The notes below the pieces were generated by a model. It did not search any database. It had not been told where the DNA came from and saw only the letters and a list, made by a program, of their open reading frames with translations. DNA of 64,000 nucleotides from Podocnemis expansa (taxonomy: Eukaryota; Chordata; Testudines; Podocnemididae), in assembly GCA_007922195.1 (NCBI GenBank), contig ML682024.1, forward strand, positions 11,490,572 to 11,554,571, written 5' to 3'. Position 1 is the stretch's first letter. Each line of letters starts with the position of its first letter. This document shows positions 10,423 to 21,985 of the stretch, in pieces. A program made the translations under genes and the position numbers.

Positions 10423-11806
10423 GGCTGTGTTCACATGTAAACTGTTATTTCAAAATAAGTTCTTTCAAAATTAGTTATTTTGAAATAAAATCCTTATTTC
10501 AAAATAACTTAAATCGAAATAAGAAAATATTAAATCTAAATAAGGAAAACCCTTAAAGCAAAATAGCATGCCCTGTGTGTGGACATGCTATTTCGCTTCC
10601 GAAGAGGGGCAGCATGGGAGGTGTGGCCATATTGCCAGCCAATCACATAAAAACAGGAACTGACCTCCCCTCACTGTCCATTGTGACTCCCAAGAGCTTG
10701 CGAGAGACATAGCTATGGATGCTCTCCGGATCTCATGCCATCCTTGAGCGCTTGGTAGACCCGCTGCTAGCCTGCAGGGTGCTGCCCTGCTGTGGGACCC
10801 AGTCTTCCCTGAGCCTGACGAGCCCAGAGCTGAGCCCTGGACCATTGTCTCAGTGACTCTCTCACCCTGGCTGTGGGGGTGGGTGGGGGAATAGTCACCT
10901 ACTGTCATGCCTGATGTCCGGCTTGACATCCCTTCCAAGGTGGCTGTCTCCCCCTCCAGCTCCTCCTCGGGGCTGCTGGTCCTCTTCTCCTCTGCAGAGA
11001 TCAGCTCCAGGCTGCCAGGTAGTGCGCTGCTGGACTGACTGTTCTCACCCACGTCGAGGGCAGCCTCAGCCTCTGAGGGGGCTTCCTCAGGCGATGTGGC
11101 CAGGGTGCCGGGCTCACCAGAGTCCACTGGCTGAGAAGGGAAGGCACTGGGCTCCTCGCCCAAAAAGGCATCCAGCTCAGCAAAGAAGGGGCAGCTGGTG
11201 GCAGCAGCTGGCCTCTGGAGCTGCCTGGCCTCCCTGGCCCGGGCGTACTCCTGTCTCAGGCTTTTGACTGCACCTGCTCCGTGGTGCGCTCGTAGCCGTC
11301 AACAGACAGGGCCTCGGCAATGTCCCGGTACATGTCAACTTTTCTGTGACATGCCCGGAACCTGGCTCTGATGTCCTCCCTGCCCCAGATCCACAGGAGG
11401 GACAGGGTCTCGTCCTGCAACCAGACGGGTCATGACATTGCCCCTGTGCTGCAGCAGCACGAGCCTTGGCCATGCTGTCTTCAGTGTGCAGGCATGTGGC
11501 ACCAGGGTGGCAGGGCACTTTCTAGTCCCTGAGCACCCTGGGAGAAAGAGGATCAAGCCACACTGGAATCGAAATAGCCATTGTTTCGAAACAACGTATC
11601 CAAACGCTGTTGTTTCAAAACAACCATTTTGAAACAACAGATATTTTGATTGCATGCGAGGCTTTACTGTTTTGAAACTATGGCCATTATTTCAAAATGA
11701 CGGGATCCAGTCATTTTGAAATAAAGAAACATCGTTCAGACATGCCTGGCTTTATCTCAAAACAATGGCTGTTGTTTCTTAATAAAACCCTGGTGTGGAC
11801 ACGGCC
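10423..11806. mobile_element. PIF/Harbinger-like element with Myb/SANT gene remnant
   Basis: Ends are inverted: GGCTGTGTTCACA at the left and the complement of GGCCGTGTCCACA at the right. A 3-bp duplication ATA flanks it (10420-10422 and 11807-11809). Subterminal blocks are packed with short palindromes of the TTTCGAAATAA type (10440-10560 and 11570-11800). The interior carries a minus-strand Myb/SANT-like reading frame (separate entry). A Myb-like accessory protein with 3-bp target duplications is typical of PIF/Harbinger elements. No DDE transposase is visible, so the copy is non-autonomous. Confidence 0.75.
10588..11432 (-). pseudogene. Decayed Myb/SANT-like (trihelix) DNA-binding protein
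   Basis: Minus-strand frame near 11429-11268 encodes a trihelix/Myb-SANT-like pattern: first Trp (VWLQDETLSLLWIWG), then REDIRARFRACHRKVDMY, then the third-helix region (DIAEALSVDGYERTTEQ). A one-base shift near 11265 moves the reading to another frame that continues with LRQEYARAREA and CPFFAELDAFLG, the aromatic/acidic segment that normally follows this domain, then an acidic Ser/Glu/Pro-rich tail. An in-frame stop lies directly before the domain. Such proteins accompany the Harbinger transposase and help it bind terminal repeats. Two lesions make this copy a pseudogene, although the pattern residues are well kept. Alternative: a captured host MSANTD-type exon. Confidence 0.65.
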
Positions 11807-11809
11807 ATA

Positions 11810-13490
11810 GAAATAAAAGAGTTACGGTCAAAGAGGGTCTTCCCTGAGAGTGAGCAGATTCGTCACTCTCGTCACCCATCGGTCTCCCAAAGCAGTGACT
11901 CTAATCATACGGGTCCTGGTCTTGGGACAAGAACTTCCCAAGTCACAGAGTGTTAACTGTGGAATCCATGCCAGTGACCTGATCCCTAATAACCAGTCAC
12001 TAGATCAGGCAGCGGCACCAGCCCAGACTGAAGGACACCAGGGCTCATAGTCCTGAAGGACAGCTGGGGGCTGGGAGCTCCATCCTGTGCCTGGTTAGCC
12101 AGAGGCTGCTGCGCTCCCCGCAGACTGTGTCCCCTGCACTTATCTGTCTGAGAACTGACTCATATGAGGTAGCCCATGGGCTGGCCTGATACCGCAATGA
12201 GGGATGGGCTGGGCTCAAGAGGGTCAAGGACCGATCATGCCCCTTACCTCAGGCCACTCAGCCCTGTACCAGCAGCTGGGACATGGGTGGATGTAGAAGC
12301 AAGTATGGCAGCTCTTTGCACAGAATCCCTGCCCTGGGACAATGCTGTACCCACCTTCTGGGATTGTGAGGGATAGGGCAAAGCACCCCCCAGAGGGGAC
12401 TGTCTGGCCTAATGACTCTGCACCATGGCCCTAGGATATCAGCACTGGCTGGGACATGGTGCCGGAATGGAGGTGCCACTCTCCCAGCCAGCTGGTCATA
12501 CCGAGTCCCTGAGACAGACGAGGCTGCAACAGACGAGGGATTGAGAGGTCTCTGTGTAATGAGAGCAGCCTCACCACAGGTCTGCATTGTTAAAAATACT
12601 TCTCCGGGTGATTGGCTGCTAGCAAAGCCAGGGCTACAAGGACGTAGTGAGCAGTCTCTGCACTGGAGATCCCGCTGGTAACACAGTGACCACAGCTCAG
12701 GGTTGGCCTACAGTGAGGTCTCTGTGCATTGCATCAACAGCATGTGTCTCTAGTCACATGAATTCACTCCCTGACCTTGCCTCAGGCTGGGCTTATTTAC
12801 TGCTGGCTTGTGGCTTTGCTCTTTCTGCCAGCAGTTTCTATCATATTTTCTCCTTGTCTAAACCCAGCCCTGACGCTCAGAGCGCTGCTGTCCTTGCTCT
12901 GGACTCCCAACACCTCATACACAGAGCTCTGCTGCTGCCCCTCAAATTCTTTCAACATCTGACTTCTTCACTTCACATTCTCAGTCATCCTCCACTGGAT
13001 ACACTCAGTCCTTGAACAAAATATGCTTGGCAGTGCCAGTGCCACTTTTACTACTGGTGCTTGGTTTGACCCTGGCAATCAGTGTGTGTAACATGCAGGA
13101 TCCCTTGGTATGTGTGTCCTTCAATGCTTACAGTGACTCAGACCTGAAAATCTACATTCCAGAGGCTATTTTTAAAACATAACCTGTGCCCCAAGTCCCA
13201 CTTCTTCAAAAGCCTCTAAAATGGTTCTAGTGCCCCCCACTGGAGCATAAATCCACAGCTCACAAAGCCCTGTAACAACTGAACACCGCTGCAGGGGTTC
13301 TGCTGAGCACACAGCTGTTAATGATATCTAGCTCCGAAATAGGAGGTGAATCTTGACCCCAGTAAAATAAATAGGGGTTTTGCCCTTGACTTCAGTAGGA
13401 TCAGGGTTTGGCCCTTGTGTGAGCTGTCTATAATCACTCCATATTTGGGCCACTGAGTTCCCAGCTGGGCTTTGAGGCAGCCCCAATCAC
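11810..13490. other. Intergenic, no feature recognised
   Basis: No splice-bounded domain, RNA gene or clear repeat was found on either strand. Small chance reading frames only. Confidence 0.4.
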
Positions 13491-13540
13491 ACAAGTGGTT
13501 GGATTATATGATTTCCTCAAGCCCCTTCAAACCCTAATCT
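13490..13540 (+). mobile_element. CR1 3' tail fragment
   Basis: Contains the CR1/SINE-type tail 'ggttggattatatgatttcc' followed by 'ccttcaaaccctaatcttct', directly abutting the 5' LTR of the gypsy element. The gypsy element probably inserted into this CR1 end. Confidence 0.5.
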
Positions 13541-14343
13541 TCTATAACCCCTTTGGAGTTTTAAAGAGCAAATTCCTTTAAATTTTTGCCCTGTGGGGGA
13601 GGCACTGATTGTTCTGGAAGGATAGAGGGCTGTTCATGGGGAAGGGTGACTCTGAGGGGTAGCTGTGAAGCTCACGGGAGAAGAACAACTGCAGCCAGAG
13701 GCCCAACAGAGAAGCAGCAGGGGCCCTAGCCAAGCTGGGAAGGGATAAAGCGGCGACTGGGGCACCCAGGACAGAAACCACAGGAGGACACTGTGCTGGG
13801 GGGAATCGCCTGAGGGCAGATCAGAGCTGAACCACGTGACCAGCCACCCAGAGCTGTGGGGCCATGAGAATGGGGCCTGGGACTAGGCCTGGGACTAACG
13901 GGGAGGCTGTAGCTAGCTAAGTGGGGAGGGCATTGCTCTCTGGCCGCAGAGGGTGACAGAAGAGACACTGGAGGGTTTGCTGGAGAAAGTTGCTGGTGCT
14001 GATGATGACCAGGAGCCTGCTGGACCGAACGCTGGATTGGAGCTGTGCTGGGACACAGAGCTCGCTGTCTGCCCTCAGCCTGCTGCACTGCTGAGCCTGC
14101 AGGGCCCTGGGTTAGCTGTTACCCTGTGTTACTGCTGCCCCATCTGCCCTGTTGGTTTTTCCTTCCTCCCTCTGTAAATAAACCTATCCCATTCCTATCA
14201 TCCTTGTGCTATCCCAGTGTGTGTGTGGTCATTCTGGGGGGTTTGGAACAGGTGCCCCTGGGGTGAAGGGACTGTCCCTGCTTCTGCTCCTTGGCCAGAG
14301 CTGCCTGCAGGGCAGAGTCCATCTTGGCCACAAGGGTGTTACA
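13541..14343 (+). repeat. 5' LTR of Ty3/gypsy element
   Basis: About 800 bp that recur, with divergence, at 17081-17608 plus 20488-20784. Shared landmarks in order: TTTGCCCTGTGGGGGAGGCA, the AAGCAGCAG and CACAGGAG blocks, GGAGGCTGTAGCTAGCTAAG, CTGAGCCTGCAGGGCCCT, a polyadenylation-like AATAAAC and an end at GGGTGTTACA. The 3' copy starts TGTAATTCC; the 5' start is mutated. Divergence between copies indicates an old insertion. Confidence 0.8.
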
Positions 14344-14508
14344 CTTGATGGCCTGTACAGAGAACGTGCAGTGCACAAACTTCTGTGTTACACACCATGG
14401 GCACTCCTTCACAGTGAAAAGAGACCACCTGCTGAGTCAAATCAATAAATAAAAGGAACGGAGACAGGATTACTAGAAGACCTTTACCCAGGGGCACAAA
14501 TCTCAGTA

Positions 14509-15780
14509 ATGCAGGCTGTGCTGGTGGCAGGGTTCCCAGAAGAGATGGAACCCAATGAAATTGAGCAGAGCCTAAATGCAGTGGGAATACTGGGGAGAGT
14601 GAAGGTCCACATCCATATTTACAGCCGAGAATTGAAGGGTATGGTAGCACTATGTGCTCACTCCAAGGAAGCAGATCTTGATAAGGTGCCTAAAGAAGTG
14701 CAAGTGAGAGATGCCCACTGGACAATTCTGGGGCCAGAGCAGTCCTCTGCTCGTGCAACCTTGTTAATGGAGGTGGCTTCATTAGCACAGAAACTACAAA
14801 GTCTGATGGCAGACGAGAAGTGGACACAAGTGGAATTAATTTGGCATTAGGAGGGACTCCAACACCTGCAGCACCCAGCCCGGTGAAGTGGGTGAAAGAG
14901 TTGGGAAATGGCCTCAAAGATGTGTTGAAGCCAGTACATGAAAATGCACCATACAAGCGGCTACGTTGCTTCTCAGGAGTCACACCTGTACCTTCAGGGG
15001 AAGATGATTATGAGACCTGGAGGGATTTTGCAGTGCCCCTTATCCAAAAGTGAGAATGCTTCGATGCTGAAAAGTGGAAACGGGTACTTGAGAGTCTGAA
15101 GGGAACTACCATGTGGGTAGTCCGAGACCTGAAAGACTTCCAACCAGCTGCCACAGTGCAAGACTATTTAGCTGCCCTTGAGAGTGTCTGCAGCATGATG
15201 GATAGCAGCAAAGACCTGTATTATTGGTTCTGCCACACTTAGCAAGGGTCCCATGAGAGGTTATCAGATTGCATCAGATACTAGAGGATTTATTGCAGCA
15301 AGTAGTGCAGAAGGAAGGAATTCCCACTAAGTCCATTGATTCTGCTAGGTTCGACCAGATTCCTCGGGGCACCCAACAAGATGCTGTGGCAACTGCAGCT
15401 GAAAGAGGGGGCTCAAAACTCATCTCCATTCCACAATCTCATTTGCGAGATACATGAAGAAGAGGAGCAATTTTTGCAGGTAGCTACAGAGCTGCTGCCA
15501 AAGAAGGCAGGGACTTACATCACCACAGTGCTCGGAGTAACAGAGATGGTAGCAGCAGTTCTAAGAGATTTGACCCGAGAACTGGCCATGATGAAGGCTT
15601 GTACTGTGCCCCTGGAAAAAGGGGAAGTGGCCAGAGGGGTAATAGGCGGAAAGAAGGTTTTTGTTACAGCTGTGGGAAAGATAGACACTGTGCCTTAGGC
15701 TTCCAGAACAAGACAGACCATGCAAGGGTATCTCAGAGACTGCAGAAAACCCTTAGGGAGCTTCAGAGAAATGCCAAAGG
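14509..15780 (+). pseudogene. PNMA-like gag of the gypsy element, broken
   Basis: Sits between the LTRs, in several frames. The first block (14509-14850) resembles the N-terminus of PNMA (paraneoplastic Ma antigen) proteins and related gypsy gags: VLVAGFPEEMEPNEIEQSLN, then LGRVKVHIHIYSRE. The capsid block follows from about 14985 (EDDYETWRDFAVPL), passes stops at 15051 and 15239, and continues as LHQILEDLLQQVVQKEGIP and LICEIHEEEEQ. A nucleocapsid zinc knuckle appears near 15660 (CYSCGKDRHCALGF), where the last cysteine of the CCHC box is replaced by Phe. Capsid would assemble particles; here several frameshifts and stops make it inactive. Mammalian PNMA genes are domesticated from this kind of element. 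Confidence 0.82.
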
Positions 15781-15783
15781 GGC

Positions 15784-16011
15784 TTGGAGAAGGAGCAATC
15801 CAAGACCCTGAAATTCCAAGGCTCACCAGGAAAAAACACAGATCGGGGTTACCCTGATGGACTAATAGGACCCCACGCCATGGTACCCATCCATACAGAG
15901 GAGTGTTTGTGTGAAGCATTGCTAGATAGTGGATCACAGGTCACCATACTTTATGAATCTTACTATCGAGAACACCTGCAGCATTTGCCATTGTATCCTC
16001 TTCCAGCTTAA
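15784..16011 (+). pseudogene. Gypsy aspartic protease fragment
   Basis: Follows gag in the same element. The core ALLDSGSQVTIL is the retropepsin active-site motif (D-S-G), so this was the polyprotein protease that matures gag. The frame ends after about 75 codons. No reverse transcriptase, RNase H or integrase follows before the 3' LTR at 17081, so pol has been deleted. The remaining 16012-17067 bp carry no recognisable domain. Confidence 0.75.
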
Positions 16012-17067
16012 CAATCTGAGGAATTGGTTCAAAAGGAAGAGAATATGCACCTTTAATCCTAGGGACAAATGCAAACCTGTTCCAAAGATCAGCACAGAAG
16101 TGTCAAGAGATGGCAGGGAGTAACTATCTGCAGGAGCTGCCAATGCATACTTTATGTGAACCTGCATAACAGTGAGTGGCGTGTCCCACATCCTAAGAGG
16201 ACACCAAGGCTAAACCTTCCAGGAGTTATAGTTTCCAGTTTGGGGATTCCCCCATTCCTGCCGAATAGAAGGACCATCTGTGTGAGAAGTTAGTCAAAAG
16301 GATAACTTGAGACCAGCCTCTTCCAACTGATCCAGGACTTTGCACATCTGAGTTTGGACCTTTAACAAAATAGACCCCTGATAATGAATCACCTGTTACC
16401 TGTAGGACAGGCATGGCTCCTCCATGTGGATGTTTCCACAGTTTCTGAGTTCCCTGGTCTCACAAGTCTGACACAATCCCAGTGATGGAGATGTACCAGT
16501 ATTTTGCAAAAACCTGCTCCTCAGAGAATGAATATGAACTAAGGTTCAGCAGATGTCCTCTTGGGGAAGCTTCAACCACACCATATGTTTCCATTCTCGC
16601 ACAAAGAGATGGGGAAGGGGAATAACTCACAGTAAGTATCCCAGAGCTTTCAGTGGCCGAATCTGCAGGGTCCCCCAAGAGCCTGATAAAGAAGAGAACC
16701 CTGTACCACAGACAGTCACTTTAAATCCATACGCCCTTGATTTTACACCTCAAGGACCTGTCATCATGCTCCCATGTTCAGTGGTGCTACCTCAGTAGAT
16801 CTCTGACAGCCAGCCTAAACATTCCTCCAGGAAAGCAAAGGCCAGGTGTGTGCTGGCATATGATCATTTGGGGGAACTCAGTGAACTAAAAATCTCTGGA
16901 ATACCACGAGGGGTGAGTTGCCTCATGGGAAACCTGTTCCATCCCTTGGCATCTGGTAGGTTGGATGATGGAGATTCTCCTGACCAGTTGAGTCCTCCGG
17001 TCTCCTGCTGAGAATCCATTGACTAAAACTACCCACCGTGTTGGGGACATCAAGGATCCTTTCTTCT

Positions 17068-17080
17068 GGAGGGGGGAGAG
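17068..17080 (+). other. Polypurine tract before the 3' LTR
   Basis: GGAGGGGGGAGAG lies immediately upstream of the TGTAATTCC start of the 3' LTR, exactly where plus-strand DNA synthesis is primed in LTR elements. It helps fix the LTR boundary. Confidence 0.75.
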
Positions 17081-17608
17081 TGTAATTCCTTTGGGGTCTT
17101 AAAAAGTGCAATCCCTTTAAATCTTTGCCCTGTGGGGGAGGCACTAATTGTTCAGGAAAGAAAAAGTGCTGTTCATGGGGAGGGTGACTCTGAGGGGTGG
17201 CTGTGAAGTTCAGGGAAGAACAGAAGCTGCAGCCAGAGGCCCAGCAGAGAAGCAGCAGAGGCCCTGCTGAAGCTGGGGAAGACAGAGAGGTAATGGGGGA
17301 GGCCAGGACAGAAACCACAGGAGCACACTTTGCAAAGGGGAGTCACCCAAGGACAAATCAGAGCCATACCCATTGACCAGCCACCTAGAGCTGTGGCTTG
17401 GACTTGGCCTGGGACTAACAGGGAGGCTGTAGCTAGCTAAGCGGAGAGGGCATCGCTTTGTGGTCACAGAAAGCAGCAGAGGAGGCACCAGAGGGTTTGC
17501 TGGAGAAAATTGATGGCACTGAGCATGATGAGGAGCCCCCTGGACTGACCGCAGGACTGGAGCTGTACTGGGACTCCTGAACTCGGGCTACAGACACAGA
17601 TCTCACTG
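17081..17608 (+). repeat. 3' LTR of gypsy element, left part
   Basis: Matches about the first 530 bp of the 5' LTR (13541-14070) and stops near CTCACTGT, where unrelated sequence begins. The rest of the LTR resumes at 20488. Confidence 0.8.
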
Positions 17609-20487
17609 TGAGTATGTATACACTATGGGTTTAAGTCAACTTAAAGCCCGTTGAGTCGACTTAAACAAATCCCTGTCTATATTTAGAAATGATTAAGTCA
17701 ACTTAAGCAAGTGCTTAAGTCAACTTAATAACTCCTGCCCTCTTCCCTACCCTGGGCATCATTGACTCTGGCCCAGATCCAGCCTGGGGGCCCAATCTGG
17801 CTCCTGCCTTGTAGTGAGGAGCTGGGGGGGGGGGCAAATCTCTCAGCCCCTCTTTGCCGGTTGCAGGGGCTAGGATCCAGCTCGGAGTACATCTGGCCCC
17901 CAGCTGCTTGCACAGCGGAGCAAGCAGCTAGGAGTCAGGGCCATTCCTTGGGGGGTGCAGGGCCCCGGGCAAATCACCCTCTTCAGGGCCCCCACCCCCC
18001 CCACCCCAGCACTGGGGGGCAGGGCCACCCAGCCCAGGGGAGGGGCAGGCCCCTGCTCTAGCCATCCTATGCCAGGGACCAGGCCAGTCAGGCAAAAGCG
18101 GCAGCCCGGTTCAGCGCTGCCAGTCCACCCCCCCAACACTGCCTTCGGCTCTGTGCTGGAGCAGTGCGGGGCATGTGGGGGGACCAGCAGCACTGAACTG
18201 GGACGCCACTTTTCAATGGCTCACTCAGTCACTGGCATGGAAGGGGAGGCAGCAAGGTGCCCACGCTGGGCCCCCAAAGCGTGGGGCCCGGGGCAACCGC
18301 TCCACTTGCCCTACCCTAGGGAGGGCCCCCCTAAGAGTCTGGCTAATTTCACAGGCTCAGAGCCAGTGAAATTGACCACCTCCTTGTCAATTTCACAGGC
18401 TCCCAGTCTATGAAACTTATCAGCCTCTGAGCTGTTTCCGCGGCAGCGCAAACAGCTGGAAGCCAGGTGGGCTCTGAGCCAGCTCCTAGCTCCCACAGGC
18501 TGCAGAGAGGTTGGTGGGGGTGGGCAGCTCACTCCTGCCCTGCCTGCTTGCAAGCGGTCAGGGCCAGAGGTGGACTTAGGCAATTGGGGGCTGTAAGGGA
18601 AGGCTCTTTATGGTGCCACCCTCACTGCGGCTCTGGGCCCCCATTGCCACCCTAACTACCCCCCCACATTCCCAACTCCCACAGTGGTGAGGGGGAGCGA
18701 GGAGCCACAGACTGCCAGGTCCAGAGCCTGCGCCTCCTGGCCTCTCTGCATCATGGATGGAGCAGTGCTCCTTGCCTGCCCCAGGCTGGCCACACCTCCT
18801 CAGGGAAATGGGGAAGAGCAGCTGGTGTGGCACTGTGGCTTGCTGGGAGTGGGGACCCCTGGAGTGGCCCACTCCAAAGAGTTCAGGCTGCTTCACTCCC
18901 AGCCATCCCAGGCCTGAATAGAGGCTGCCTTGCCCCCAGGCCATGGATCAGGCCTGTTCAGGCCTGGGGTGGCCAGGGGCAAAGCAGCCCAAACTCTTTG
19001 GAGCGGGCCACTCCAGGGGTCCCCACTCCCTGCAAGCCGCAGCGCCACACCAGCCACTCTCCTCCCTTCCCCTCAGGAGGCACAGCCAGCTGGGAGTAGG
19101 CATGGAGAACTGCTCCATCCCCGCTGTAGAGAGGCCAGGCAGGCAGGCAGGTGGGCAGGTGGCAAAGCTTCTGGACCTGGTTATCAGTGGCCCCCCCACT
19201 CCCCCACTACCCTGTGAGCACAGGGGTAGGTGAAGTAGGTGGCTGCTACAGGGCTTCCTTATAGCTCGAGGGCCCTAGGCAACTGACTGCTTCACTTACT
19301 CCAAAAGCAGCCTCTGGTCAGGGCAGGATGCAAGGAGCCGACATCTTCCCTGGCCACTTGGGGAGCCAGCTTGACCCCTGGCCACTTGCAAGCAGTCACG
19401 GGTATGGAGAGCCAGCATCTCCCCTAGCCAGGGGACAAGCCAGCTCCCCAAGCAGCCAAGGGAGAGGCTATCACCATATGCCCATGGCTGAGGAGAGGGA
19501 CTTGGAGCCAGATTGGGCTCCTAGTCACTCTCTGCCACCCTGCCACCTGCGGAGAGGGGCTAGGGGTGCCATCGCACTCCCACCCCCTCTCTACAGGTGG
19601 TGGGGGCTTGGCAGTGACAAGTGACCCGGGCTGAATTTGACCCTGGGTCACTTATCACTATGGGCAGGAGACTCAGAAGCCTGGTCAGTTTCATGGGAGT
19701 AAACTTGACTAGGATGCAGAGCCCCTGCTCAAGCCACTCTGCAGCCTGGTCAGTTTCACTCCTGTAAAACTGACCAGGCTGTGGAGCCTCCTGCGAGGTG
19801 ATAAGTGACCCGTGGCCTCTTTGTCACCAGGGGCATTGCTGGTGCTGGGCACTCTGGGGCATGTGCCCCAAACCCCAGTGCCAGTGCCCCAGATCTCCGG
19901 CCCAATCGGGCCAGAGATCTGGAGCCCAGCCGCCGGTGGCCAAGTGGTGCCGTTCCCTGCCAGGGATCTGGGGCCTCTCTGCCGGCGGCCGCAGCAGCCC
20001 CATCCCCGGCCGAGGATGCGGGGCCTAGCCGGCAGCACCAGGCCCTGGCCCTGGCCAGGGGGCGGGGCCTGCAGGCTGGGGGAGGGGCCTGTGGGCCAGG
20101 GGTGGGGCCTGGGCCCATGCCCCAGGTCCCTCTCCCTTCCAGCGATGCCCCTGCTTGTCACCTCCAGCAGGAGCTGGCTTCAAGCCCCCGCTGCCTCTGG
20201 AGAGGAGGTGGGAGCCAGATCAGGGTCCTGGCCCATCTTTGCCAGCCCTGCCACCCATGGAGAGGGGCTGGGAGCTGATCTCAGCTCCCACCTCCTTGCC
20301 AGAGGGCAGGAGCTGGATTGGGCCCCCCACAGCCCGATTGGCTCCTGGAGCCGTTTGGGCTCTGGTACCCAATCGGGACTGGGTGGGGGGTGGGATGGAG
20401 GAGGGGCAGCCTGTGTCCAGGGCAGAAATACTCTGCAATCAACTTCCAGGCTCTGCCCCCCAACCCCCCGCCTTGTGCATACTAAGC
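17609..20487. mobile_element. 2.9-kb GC-rich insertion splitting the 3' LTR
   Basis: This block interrupts the 3' LTR and has no counterpart in the 5' LTR. The left 130 bp carries short palindromic AAGTCAACTTAA repeats and begins with a TATGTATACACTA stretch similar to the Harbinger-like ends in this window. The rest is GC-rich with direct and inverted low-copy repeats, including a foldback at about 18566-19310. A CTGT tetramer occurs at both junctions, which may be a target duplication or chance. No reliable coding domain is seen; the long GC-rich frames here are composition artefacts. Likely one composite element or several nested ones. Confidence 0.6.
18566..19310. repeat. Imperfect foldback inverted repeat
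   Basis: Segments at about 18750-18935 recur in inverted order at about 18945-19125. For example, GGATGGAGCAGTGCTCC near 18755 faces GAACTGCTCCATCC near 19110, and CCCCTGGAGTGGCCCACTCC faces its complement near 19000. Weaker matching continues outward. The centre is at about 18940. Confidence 0.7.
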
Positions 20488-20784
20488 CTGTCTGCTTTAA
20501 GCCTGCCCCACTGCTGAGCCTGCAGGGCCCTCGGTTAGCTGTTACCCGGTGTTATTGATTGTTATCTGCCCTGTTGGTTTTTCCTTCCCTCCTCTGTAAA
20601 TAAACTTTTCCCATTCCCATAATCACTGTCCTGTCCCAGTGCATGTGTGGTCACTTTGGGGGGGGGGGTCAGGAACAGGTACCCCGGAGGTGAAGGGACT
20701 GTCCCTGCTGTATTCCTGTGCATACCCTTCATTGGCCAGAGCTGCCTGTGGGGCAGATTCCTTCTTCACCACAAGGGTGTTACA
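20488..20784 (+). repeat. 3' LTR of gypsy element, right part
   Basis: Resumes with CTGAGCCTGCAGGGCCCT, GTTAGCTGTTACC, TCTGTAAATAAAC and ends at GGTGTTACA, matching 14070-14343 of the 5' LTR. It closes the element. Confidence 0.8.
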
Positions 20785-21533
20785 CTTCTATGCCTCTATG
20801 ATAAAGCTGACAACAATACAGCCTGTCTTGGAAAAACTGAACACAACTGCTGCCATAACAGCATCATGAAAATAATTCTTGTTTTATATTTAATGTTCTT
20901 AGACAACAAATCTGTATTTTGAACTGCGTATAAATTTCTCAGCATCTTCCCTTTGAACTCCAACCCCAAATTTCTATTTAGTTAAAAAACATGAGCCTGT
21001 AGTCAAAATTGAAGCAAAGAACCCACCTCCCATCTAAAGTGAGTTCCACAGCTCTTAAAATCCCTGCCTTTAATAGAATACCAAATCAGTCATACCATCT
21101 TTGCCAGCAGCTGACAGTGGGTTAGCTGCATTTGTAAGGGGCTGATCTGACCCAGTGTCTGATCCTAAAGGCCAACAGCTGGGCTCTGAAGAGCTGGTCT
21201 GATGCAATATCAAAGGCTCAGAGCTGGTCCTGCTGCAGAGGGGCTGGTCCAGGGGTTAAAGTAAGCTGGAACACCCTGGAACGTATTGGGCAGCATTCTC
21301 CCCCCACCCCCAAAATAGAGGAATGTGCCAGAACACAGTATTCTGGTGCATTCCCCCAGGGCTGGCTCAAGGGGCTGCAGGCTGGAGTAAGCCTGGCCAC
21401 CCCCCCCCCTTTCCCCTGATCCTACAGTGACCCCATCCCTTACTGCTGGGCTCAGGCAGCATGCGACCTGGACCCAGTCTCAGGCCTGTGTCCCTTTTCA
21501 CCAGCCAGCACCGCAGCCTCCCTCCCCCTAGCC

Positions 21534-21562
21534 CAGCCCAGCCCAGCCCAGCCCAGCCCAAC
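21534..21562. repeat. (CCCAG)n microsatellite
   Basis: Pure tandem CCCAG pentamers, about six copies, in a C-rich neighbourhood. Confidence 0.8.
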
Positions 21563-21844
21563 CCAGCTCCTCGGCAATGCAGGTAAGGGAGCCCGTAGGG
21601 GTGGTTTGGGGACAGTCAAGCAGCTGGCAGCTCAGCATGGGGGGGTGAGAAGAAGGGATCTGGATAGTGAGCTGGGGAGGTGTGGAGAGAGTTGGGGGGC
21701 TGAAGGCAGTGAAGTGAAGACAGCGGAGCTGGGGGGTGGGAGATTAGGAGGGTCAGAGTGGGGACATGGGGGCAGGGAGCTTAGGGAATAGGGACTGAGG
21801 CTAAAGAAGACATGGGGAAAGAGTGGTCTGATGAGAGAGAGGTG

Positions 21845-21985
21845 TTTCTGGGGCAGTAGCTGGGATGGGGAGCAGGCGTTTGTGGGGAAGTATTTGAGGT
21901 GGGAGGCAGTAGCTGGGGTGGGGGCAGGTGTTTGTGGGGCAGTAGCTGGGTGGGGGCAGGCATTTGGGGGGCAGTAGCTGTGGTA
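21845..21985. repeat. G-rich minisatellite
   Basis: Tandem units of roughly 35-38 bp built on GGGGCAGTAGCTGGG and GGCAGGxGTTTGTGG, about four copies with divergence. G-runs could allow quadruplex folding on the plus strand. Confidence 0.7.

Noticed and set aside
10914..11267. Pro/Ser-rich plus-strand frames
   Set aside because: Antisense of the Myb/SANT-like remnant.
19812..20558. 248-codon frame and overlapping frames
   Set aside because: GC-rich insert with several simultaneous open frames on both strands; no recognisable domain.
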